From CAZRRV01 sp045660865 (GTDB lineage Bacteria > Bacillota > Clostridia > Oscillospirales > Acutalibacteraceae), in NCBI GenBank assembly GCA_045660865.1, contig JAZREP010000019.1, forward strand, positions 1 through 64,000: 64,000 nucleotides of DNA. Reading direction: 5' to 3'. Position numbers and translations under genes: made by a program. The notes beneath the pieces are model-generated. The model was given only the letters and a program-made list of their open reading frames with translations, made no database searches and had not been told where the DNA came from. This document shows, in pieces, positions 57,833-64,000 of the stretch. Within the stretch, counting starts at the first letter, position 1. Each line of letters begins with the position of its first letter.

Positions 57833-58672
57833 TTACGCCTCCTTGCGCGACGTTGCCTTTAGCTGCACAAAGGATATCAGCGCCACGATTAAAAAGAATA
57901 CTACCGACTTTGCCTGGCCTACACCCTGCCAACCTATGCGCCCGTAAAATGTTCTGTATATATCGAGCGCCAGCATAGAGGTCTGATTAGCAGGTGCGCC
58001 CCCTGTAAGCGCCAAGTTTTGGTCGAACAGCTTAAATGAATTGGTCAAGGTTAGAAAGGTGCATATTGTGACCGAGGGCGCTATTACGGGAAGGATTATA
58101 TAGCGCAAGCGCTGAAAGGGGCTGGCGCCATCAATGGCGCCGGCCTCTAATAATTCGTGCGGTACATTTTGCAACCCTGCGATATAAATAACCATCATAT
58201 AACCTATTAACTGCCAGTTCATCAGCGCTACAAGACCCCAAAAGCCGTAATTTGCATTATAGGTTATATCCAAACCCTGAAACCCCAGCAAACCGTTGAT
58301 TATTAAATTCCAGATATAGCCGAGCACGATTCCGCCTATCAGGTTTGGCATAAAGAAGACAGTTCTAAACAGGTTTGAGCCTTTTAACGAGCGTGTTAAT
58401 GCCAGCGCAATTAAAAAGGCAAAAACGTTTACCGTAAGCACCGAAACGACAGTGAATTTTACCGTAAACCACAAGGCATTTAAAAAATCTTTGTCCTGCT
58501 TAAAAGCATTGATATAGTTTGAAATGCCAACCCATTCCCAGTTATTAACTACCGTAAATTTTGTAAAGGACAAAAACAGTCCCATTAAAAACGGCACAAC
58601 AAACATTATCACGAAGGCTATAAGGGTCGGCAAAACAAAAACGGGAAAATATTTGTTAAAACTTCTTTGCAT
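57833..58672 (-). CDS. Sugar ABC transporter permease (MalF-like)
   Basis: 279 residues, six TM helices. EAA-loop ELLEAGAIDGASPFQRLRYI and the LPTLIAFVIMFVVPFLMGLF start are of the MalF/UgpA type, but it lacks the long periplasmic loop of E. coli MalF. The AGGAGGCG of its end doubles as the ribosome binding site for the MalG-like gene. It follows the binding-protein gene by 3 bases. Confidence 0.9.
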   Translation of the reverse strand: MQRSFNKYFPVFVLPTLIAFVIMFVVPFLMGLFLSFTKFTVVNNWEWVGISNYINAFKQDKDFLNALWFTVKFTVVSVLTVNVFAFLIALALTRSLKGSNLFRTVFFMPNLIGGIVLGYIWNLIINGLLGFQGLDITYNANYGFWGLVALMNWQLIGYMMVIYIAGLQNVPHELLEAGAIDGASPFQRLRYIILPVIAPSVTICTFLTLTNSFKLFDQNLALTGGAPANQTSMLALDIYRTFYGRIGWQGVGQAKSVVFFLIVALISFVQLKATSRKEA

Positions 58673-58675
58673 AGC

Positions 58676-60019
58676 TTATTTTGAAGCGGCAGCCTCCGCT
58701 TTCCACTCTTTGACTACCAACTCTTCTACCTCTTTCCATTGTTTTGCACCCTGTGCGTATTGCAACAGCGCTGCGCCAAAGGAATTTTTAAAGTTCTGGC
58801 TGGGGAATATTGTGAAATTCCAAGGAATTGTTTCTACATCATCCTTTTCCATCCAAGAAAGTATTTCTAGCGCTAAGGGGTCGGTCGGTTTTTCGCCGTC
58901 CTCAAAGGTATCAAAGGGTGCTATAAAATCTAATTCATTTGTTACAAAATCTTTTCCGGTATCGCTTGAATATAACCAATATAGGAAATCGGCTGCTGCC
59001 TTCTGTTTTTCCTCTGATGCTTTGGAGTTGATGCAGAAGAAGTTCTCGGTTCCAATGCAAAGGCCTTGATTTTCCTCACCCTCTATACCCATATAAATAG
59101 GCAAAAACTTAATATCCTCTTGCTTTACAACGTTGCCTGAAACGCCCGAAATTTGTGACCAAGCCCAGTTGCCGTTTTGCACCATTGCGCTTTGTCCTTT
59201 AGCAAACTCAGCCATTGATTCGTCAACTATTTTTGCGCCAAGCTGTTTTTTATCGGTAACCGAATTGTTTATATACAAATCAAATATTTTGTGGAAATTC
59301 TCACTGTATTTGAAATCAATTTGGTTTGTTGCATCACTGCTAAGGTCAACGTCTCCGTCCTCAAACTCATAATAAAGCGGAATGTTGGCAAGGTGGGTTT
59401 GCCAGCGCCAATCCTCACCTGTTTTTAAAGAGGTAGAGGAAAACACACCCGATATGCCGAGCTTATCCTTGTTCTTTTGCATATCCTCAACTACCATTTT
59501 CAACGCGTCAAAGCTTTTTATCTCATCCATAGAGTTGTACTTTGTAGCCTTGTCGGTAAGTGCAAAATACTTGTCGGTTATGGCTTTGTTATAAATAATT
59601 CCGTAGCCCTCAATAACATAGGGTATACCGTAAACCCCACTACCCGATGTGATAGCAAGGCTTTTATCTGTTAAGTGGTCATAAAGCTCGGTGTTCTTTA
59701 AATCGGCGCAGTAATCCTTCCAGTTTATATAGCCTTTAGGGCCGTTAATCTGGAAAATTGTGGGCGCCTCGGCTGTTGCCATTTTTGCTGTAAGGGTGGA
59801 TTCATAATTTCCCGAAGCGGCTGTTTCAACTACAACCTTTACACCGGTTTCTTTTTCATACGCCTTGGCTATTTCGTTATAAACGGTTGCAACCTCAGGC
59901 TTAAAATTCAAAAAACGAATGCTGGTGTCAGTTGTGTCACCTCCACGGTTTCGGCAGCCTGCAAAAACAGTTAAAATTAGTGCAGACAATAAAAATACGG
60001 ACAATACTCTTCGCTTCAT
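58676..60019 (-). CDS. Sugar-binding lipoprotein of an ABC importer
   Basis: 447 residues. Signal peptide with lipobox (LTVFAGC, Cys near 21), then a type 1 extracellular solute-binding protein: SIRFLNFKPEVATVYNEIA, a KATIAEAPTIF-like TAEAPTIFQINGP block and a FAKGQSAMVQNGNWAWS near 280. First gene of the binding-protein/MalF/MalG/glgP operon, likely for maltodextrin, inferred from glgP. GGAGG ribosome binding site 6 bases before the ATG. No separate promoter is clear; the Lrp gene is only 66 bases upstream. Confidence 0.9.
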   Translation of the reverse strand: MKRRVLSVFLLSALILTVFAGCRNRGGDTTDTSIRFLNFKPEVATVYNEIAKAYEKETGVKVVVETAASGNYESTLTAKMATAEAPTIFQINGPKGYINWKDYCADLKNTELYDHLTDKSLAITSGSGVYGIPYVIEGYGIIYNKAITDKYFALTDKATKYNSMDEIKSFDALKMVVEDMQKNKDKLGISGVFSSTSLKTGEDWRWQTHLANIPLYYEFEDGDVDLSSDATNQIDFKYSENFHKIFDLYINNSVTDKKQLGAKIVDESMAEFAKGQSAMVQNGNWAWSQISGVSGNVVKQEDIKFLPIYMGIEGEENQGLCIGTENFFCINSKASEEKQKAAADFLYWLYSSDTGKDFVTNELDFIAPFDTFEDGEKPTDPLALEILSWMEKDDVETIPWNFTIFPSQNFKNSFGAALLQYAQGAKQWKEVEELVVKEWKAEAAASK

Positions 60020-60085
60020 ACAAATTCCTCCAAAAAGTTATTTGTAGATAGTATTGTCCGTTACAAAAATTTTTATTCTGTTGTT

Positions 60086-60559
60086 CTATTTTTCGGGTAG
60101 CAACGGATATTCTCCGTTTGCAATTGCGTCCAAGTCTACATTAAAGTTTTCCTTTGCGGTAGAAAAGACTATTTTGGTTTCGGTACTGCCGAAGGTTTGC
60201 AGCTGACCGATAAAGGTATCTAATTTTTCGGTGCTCTCAAAAGCCACCTTAATCATCATTGAGTAATGTCCTGTTACACAGTCACACTCGATTACGTTGG
60301 GATGCTTTTGTATAAAGGGATAAAAGACCGGCTTTTGAGATGGGTGCATCTCTAAATTTATGAAAGCGGTAATCGGAAAGCCCAACTTCTTATGGTCTAT
60401 CTTAGCACCGTAGCCAACAATTATACCGTCATTTTCTAATTTTTCAATTCTTGATGCCGTTGCGGGTGAGGAAAGGAAAACACCCTCCGCCAAATGCTTT
60501 AACGGCATTCTGGCATCCTCTTGCAGCATTTTTACAAGCTTCATATCTATTTTATCCAT
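60086..60559 (-). CDS. Lrp/AsnC-family regulator
   Basis: 157 residues. N-terminal HTH (KIDMKLVKMLQEDARMPLKH, then VFLSSPATASRIEKLENDGI, about 1-55) and a RAM ligand-binding domain (GFPITAFINLEM, VIECDCVTGHYSMMIKVAF). It may regulate amino-acid or sugar genes; its position in front of the sugar operon, without an evident terminator between, is notable but may be chance. It has its own consensus promoter. Confidence 0.9.
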   Translation of the reverse strand: MDKIDMKLVKMLQEDARMPLKHLAEGVFLSSPATASRIEKLENDGIIVGYGAKIDHKKLGFPITAFINLEMHPSQKPVFYPFIQKHPNVIECDCVTGHYSMMIKVAFESTEKLDTFIGQLQTFGSTETKIVFSTAKENFNVDLDAIANGEYPLLPEK

Positions 60560-60615
60560 AATACACCTCGTACTTAATATTATTTTTTGAAAACGCAGAT
60601 TTTTGCTTACAATTA

Positions 60616-60644
60616 AATATAACCTCTTAATAAAATTTTGTCAA
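60616..60644 (-). promoter_or_regulatory. Promoter of the Lrp/AsnC gene
   Basis: Minus strand TTGACA (60644-60639), 17 bases, TATATT (60621-60616). Confidence 0.75.
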
Positions 60645-60677
60645 CTCTGCAAAACCTTATTTTTGGTAAAGTTTTTC

Positions 60678-60706
60678 TTGGCAAAGCACCCTTAAATGTG
60701 TATAAT
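60678..60706 (+). promoter_or_regulatory. Promoter of the D,D-carboxypeptidase gene
   Basis: TTGGCA (60678-60683), 17 bases, TATAAT (60701-60706), 32 bases before the start. Confidence 0.75.
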
Positions 60707-60738
60707 TATAGGTAAGATGTTTAAAGGAGGCGCAACAG

Positions 60739-62052
60739 ATGAAAAGATGTGTTTTATCCATTCTTTTATGCTTTGTCCTCCTTTTTTCTTTTGTGCCGGT
60801 AGCAAAAGCCGACAGTCTGCCAAACATTAACGCTTCGGGTTTTGTGCTTTGCAATTCCGAAAGCGGCGAAATATTGGATACTAAAAATCCCGACTTAAAG
60901 CTTTACCCCGCCTCTCTTACCAAGGTGATGACCGCCCTTTTAACAGTTGAATTGTCTAAGGATATTGACAAAGAGGTCGCAACGGTTTCCGAAGAAGCTA
61001 TAAACCTCTTGGCAGGCACCCGTTCCTCGGTTGCCAACATCCAGCCGGGTGAGGAATATTCGTTAAGAGAGTTATTATACCTTCTTATGCTTCCGTCGGG
61101 GAATGATGCGGCAAACGTATTGGCTGAATATTTTAGCGGTTCGAATGAAGAGTTTGCTAAAGAGATGAACAAAAAAGCAAAAGAACTCGGAATGGAAAAC
61201 TCTAATTTTGTAAACCCCCACGGTCTGCATGACGAAAATCATTATACTACTGCTCGTGATATGGCAATTTTGAGTGTGGCATATTTAAAGCACCCTGTTT
61301 TAAAAGAGGTTTGCAGTGCAACCGAATACACCTCAACCCGTACCGACACACAGCCTGCACGAAAGGTTGAAACCACCAACCTTTTCAAAAGACCCGAAAG
61401 CCCCTATTATTACCCCACCGCTTACGGACTTAAAACGGGAAACACCAATGAAGCAGGGCGTTGTTTAATCTCGGCGGCTGAAAACGAGGAAATTGGTTTT
61501 GTTTGCGTAATGCTCAACTGCCCCACAATGCGTACCGAAAACGGCTCAATCAGAACAGAGTATATTGATTCTAAGGCAGTGCTGGAATATGCCTTCCAAA
61601 GATATGAATACCGTATGGTTTACCCTGCGGGCACCTTGCTTGAAGTTGCCGACGTAAATCGTTCTTTGGGTAAAAGCGTTTCCTTAATTACCGAAAACGA
61701 CCTTTACGTTACCTTGCCTAAGACCGATGAAAACGTAGGTCTTACTCTTGCCGCTAACCGCCACAGTTCTTCCAGAGAACTTACCGCACCAATTAAAAAG
61801 GGCACAGCGGTTGGCACCGCAGTTGTAACCTATAACGGACAAACAGTTGCTACCTCCCCGCTTGTAACTCAAATGGACGTTGAGCTTAATATTTTTATCC
61901 GCTTCTGGCAGGCAATAGACCTTTATGTTTACTTGGTTTTAGGTTTTGCCGCCGCTTTGGTTTTACTGTTTATAGTTTTAGTTATACGAGCTAAAATCAT
62001 TCGCTACCGCAGACGAAAAAGAAAAGCCCGCCGCCGTTCTTATTACAGATAA
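60739..62052 (+). CDS. D-alanyl-D-alanine carboxypeptidase (second S11 peptidase)
   Basis: 437 residues. Signal peptide about 1-24 (ending AKA). S11 motifs: SLTK (59-62), SGN (120-122), KTGNT near 235. A TM helix near the C-terminus (about 390-415, LYVYLVLGFAAALVLLFIVL) and a strongly basic tail (RRRKRKARRRSYYR) anchor it, with the tail inside the cell. The C-terminal beta domain is present. A paralogue lies at 15555-16784. AAAGGAGG ribosome binding site. Confidence 0.9.
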   Translation: MKRCVLSILLCFVLLFSFVPVAKADSLPNINASGFVLCNSESGEILDTKNPDLKLYPASLTKVMTALLTVELSKDIDKEVATVSEEAINLLAGTRSSVANIQPGEEYSLRELLYLLMLPSGNDAANVLAEYFSGSNEEFAKEMNKKAKELGMENSNFVNPHGLHDENHYTTARDMAILSVAYLKHPVLKEVCSATEYTSTRTDTQPARKVETTNLFKRPESPYYYPTAYGLKTGNTNEAGRCLISAAENEEIGFVCVMLNCPTMRTENGSIRTEYIDSKAVLEYAFQRYEYRMVYPAGTLLEVADVNRSLGKSVSLITENDLYVTLPKTDENVGLTLAANRHSSSRELTAPIKKGTAVGTAVVTYNGQTVATSPLVTQMDVELNIFIRFWQAIDLYVYLVLGFAAALVLLFIVLVIRAKIIRYRRRKRKARRRSYYR

Positions 62053-62054
62053 TA

Positions 62055-62085
62055 AAAACCCGTACAGTCAAACTGTACGGGTTTT
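62055..62085. terminator. Bidirectional terminator, carboxypeptidase / lipid kinase genes
   Basis: Fourteen-base stem AAAACCCGTACAGT / ACTGTACGGGTTTT with loop CAA. Confidence 0.9.
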
Positions 62086-62086
62086 C

Positions 62087-62971
62087 TTATAAAATTATCT
62101 TTAATGCGCGGTTGTAATTTTTAATCTCATTAACATTACTACCGGCATCGTGCTCTCCATCAAGCGACCAGGGCATATCCTCATCTGTTTTGATGGTGAT
62201 TTCCTTGGCGTGAACAAAGACGATACTATCGTTGCTGTTAAAATCCTGTTTTGCGAGCGATGTAATAAGGTTTGCTAAATCAACGGGCGTTTTAGGGTTA
62301 CGTACCAACACCAGTTCAAAGTATCCGTCGTTAAATTTAACAAGATTTCTTTTAAGTTTAATTATTCCGCCAAGTGAGGTTGAATTACAAATAGCACCAA
62401 ACACATATTTATCGCTGTAATCCACTCCGTCAGCCACAACCTGCACAGGGTAATCACGAATTGTGGAAATGTCCTTAATCCCTTGGAAGATATACGCCAA
62501 ATTACCAAAAATATTCTTGATGTTTTGCGGTGTTGAATATGAGCTTTGAGTAAAGGCTCCGAAGGATGCCGTGTATGTGAAATAGCGGTCATTAAACCTG
62601 CCAATATCAATTTCAAACGGCTCGCCTTTTACTGTACGGCGAGTGTTTTTCTTAATATCTCCCCTAATACCGAGCGAAGCGGCAAAATCGTTAGTACTGC
62701 CGGCAGGGATATAACCAAGCTCAGGCGGGTTGCTTATCTGCATAAGCCCTGTAACAGTTTCGTTAAGCGTACCGTCACCGCCACAGCATACAACTCGGTC
62801 GAACTGGCTCGCCTTTTCAATAACAGCGGCGGTTGCATCACCTCTTGCAGAGGTTTCAAACAATTCTACCTCAACATCGTCGTATTTTCTGTACATATCC
62901 AAAATAGAATATAAATTGCGTTTTCCGCTCATGCGGCCCGCTTTGGGATTAAGTATGAATAGAATTTTCAT
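62087..62971 (-). CDS. Diacylglycerol-kinase-family lipid kinase (YegS/BmrU-like)
   Basis: 294 residues. Catalytic-domain motifs: LFILNPKAGRMSGKR at the N-terminus, VVCCGGDGTLNETVTGL near 62 (nucleotide site) and IPAGSTNDFAASLGI near 92. The C-terminal beta domain has DEDMPWSLDGEHD. It phosphorylates a membrane lipid such as diacylglycerol; the exact one cannot be told. It follows the PASTA kinase gene by 11 bases. Confidence 0.88.
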   Translation of the reverse strand: MKILFILNPKAGRMSGKRNLYSILDMYRKYDDVEVELFETSARGDATAAVIEKASQFDRVVCCGGDGTLNETVTGLMQISNPPELGYIPAGSTNDFAASLGIRGDIKKNTRRTVKGEPFEIDIGRFNDRYFTYTASFGAFTQSSYSTPQNIKNIFGNLAYIFQGIKDISTIRDYPVQVVADGVDYSDKYVFGAICNSTSLGGIIKLKRNLVKFNDGYFELVLVRNPKTPVDLANLITSLAKQDFNSNDSIVFVHAKEITIKTDEDMPWSLDGEHDAGSNVNEIKNYNRALKIIL

Positions 62972-62982
62972 ACGCTATCCTC

Positions 62983-64000
62983 CTAATTGGTATAAGAGTC
63001 AGTTTCTTCTCCCTTGTAGGTGTTGTAATAAAGTGTAATGCGAGCATCAGGGAGAACCTTTGAGCCGATTTTCTGGTCAACCTCTATAATAACCTCGGGT
63101 TCTTGTGTTTCGTCATATTTATCAACAATTCTAATAGATTCAAAGGGGAAGCCTGCCTCATAAAGCTTAAGCTTAGCCTCGTCAACAGTACAGCCCACAA
63201 GATTGGGGACTGTAATCTCCTCCGGTCCTAAGCTGATATAAAGACTAACCTTTGTACCCTTTTCAACAGCACTTTCAGCCTCAGGCGACTGTTTATATAC
63301 TGTGCCTGCCGGAGCAGAGTTATACTCCTTGCCTACAATTTTAAACTCGTAATAATCGGTGTAGTCCAAGTTTTCAACAATATCTGCATAATACTGACCA
63401 ACAAAGCGAGGCAGTGAATAAAGCCTTTCAGCAGTATCAACCGACGAGGTTTCAGAAGGTGTCTCCTGAGAAGAAACCAATGACGGCATACTGTTTGGAG
63501 GTGTATCGTCATTATTACCCTTTAAAAGCACGCCGATTACTACTGCCAACGCAACAAGGAATACTATAGTAACGCCTGCCGCAACTATTGCGTACCACTT
63601 GCTGTTGGAGTTTTTCTTCTTGTTCATTTTAACCTTCTCAACCTTCCCGGTGTTATGCATCTGGATAGTTGCATTCATAAAATATGAACGCATATCCTCA
63701 ACCGATTGCATACGGTCCTCCGGCAAAATTTGCAAAGCCACCGAAAGCATTTCTATCATATCGGGTGAAAGCTCATCGGCTATCTTTTTGGGTATTGAAA
63801 GTGTATCATCATTTAAACGCTCGGTTGCTTCTATCGGCGGGTTGCCGACAAAGACACGGTAAATGGTAGCGGCAATTCCATACACGTCGGTCCAAGGTCC
63901 AACTGTGCCGATACTTCCGTATTGCTCAATAGCAGCGAAGCCCGGGAAAAGCTGAGGTGTTAAATACTCGCTCTTAACTCTGGCATCACGAACACAGAAA
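62983..64000 (-). CDS. PASTA-type Ser/Thr protein kinase, 5' end outside the window
   Basis: The frame is open from the right edge to 62983, giving 338 visible residues, so the N-lobe and catalytic loop are missing. What is seen: the activation-loop/P+1 region (PGFAAIEQYGS, then GPWTDVYGIAATIYRVF) matching subdomains VIII-IX, a LPEDRMQSVEDM helix, a TM helix (about 150-170, IVAAGVTIVFLVALAVVIGV) after a basic juxtamembrane stretch (KVEKVKMNKKKN), a Ser/Thr/Pro linker, and two PASTA repeats (PRFVGQYYADIV and VPNLVGCTVDEAKLKLYEAG). This is a cell-wall-sensing kinase of the PrkC group, apparently with two repeats. Confidence 0.85.
   Translation of the reverse strand, partial: FCVRDARVKSEYLTPQLFPGFAAIEQYGSIGTVGPWTDVYGIAATIYRVFVGNPPIEATERLNDDTLSIPKKIADELSPDMIEMLSVALQILPEDRMQSVEDMRSYFMNATIQMHNTGKVEKVKMNKKKNSNSKWYAIVAAGVTIVFLVALAVVIGVLLKGNNDDTPPNSMPSLVSSQETPSETSSVDTAERLYSLPRFVGQYYADIVENLDYTDYYEFKIVGKEYNSAPAGTVYKQSPEAESAVEKGTKVSLYISLGPEEITVPNLVGCTVDEAKLKLYEAGFPFESIRIVDKYDETQEPEVIIEVDQKIGSKVLPDARITLYYNTYKGEETDSYTN

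Noticed and set aside
62546..62914. Plus-strand frame antisense to the lipid kinase
   Set aside because: Shadow of a gene with clear kinase motifs.

Overview
The window comes from a low-GC, spore-forming Firmicute, most likely a Clostridia member of the Oscillospirales/Ruminococcaceae type. This is inferred from the gene content and not from a database match. The supporting signs are spore genes (spoVAC, a spoVAD remnant, a GerA/SpoVAF-type germination protein, a SpoVB-like flippase), a T-box before thrS, a PyrR attenuator before pyrR-uraA, the DUF512-der-plsY-gpsA block, a YmfF/YmfH-like M16 pair, a PASTA kinase, reverse rubrerythrin with PerR, and AGGAGG-type ribosome binding sites with frequent TTG/GTG starts. 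Most of the window is chromosomal core. I see no transposase, integrase, phage gene or CRISPR array.

Layout. 1-2.5 kb is a small accessory island: a cut-off HTH-DUF3990 (ADP-ribosyltransferase-like) gene, a SLOG-family gene, a ribbon-helix-helix regulator and a four-helix membrane protein, with palindromes in the promoters. 2.5-5.9 kb is a broken spoVA locus: spoVAC is intact, spoVAD is cut short by a ~190-bp imperfect hairpin element, spoVAE is not seen, and two opposite-strand hydrolase genes lie between. 5.9-8.4 kb holds a lone ABC ATPase, uppP and a cysteine-rich protein. 8.4-16.8 kb is housekeeping on the minus strand (gpsA, plsY, der, DUF512, rpmF, DUF177, pgi, a D,D-carboxypeptidase). 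16.9-25.8 kb has a SASA esterase, an EamA transporter, an E2-like acyltransferase, a SpoVB-like flippase, a GerA-type protein, a phosphopantetheinyl transferase and two bacterial PH proteins. 25.8-38.8 kb has rarA, a LUD protein, the pyrR-uraA operon, alr, folD, lgt with an unusual acidic tail, the M16 pair, hemW, pduL and mscL.

39-45.3 kb runs on the plus strand: a GMP synthetase without its amidotransferase half, a methyltransferase-like membrane protein, an asparaginase, and a DUF5058/membrane-partner/M20-peptidase operon with a structured leader. 45.4-48.5 kb has an S1 protein, an HTH/TIGR04076/VWA group and three tRNAs (Ala-GGC, Gln-CTG, Val-GAC). 48.5-54.5 kb has an alpha/beta hydrolase next to a decayed EamA gene, reverse rubrerythrin with perR under a Fur-type box, then thrS with a T-box. 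Two tandem cloverleaf-like palindromic structures lie between the T-box and the thrS start. 54.6-64 kb has glycogen phosphorylase in an operon with a sugar ABC importer, an Lrp/AsnC regulator, a second D,D-carboxypeptidase, a lipid kinase and the 3' part of a PASTA kinase running off the edge.

The items I would look at first are the tandem cloverleaf structures upstream of thrS, the hairpin element that ends spoVAD together with the split spoVA locus, and the 5' accessory island.
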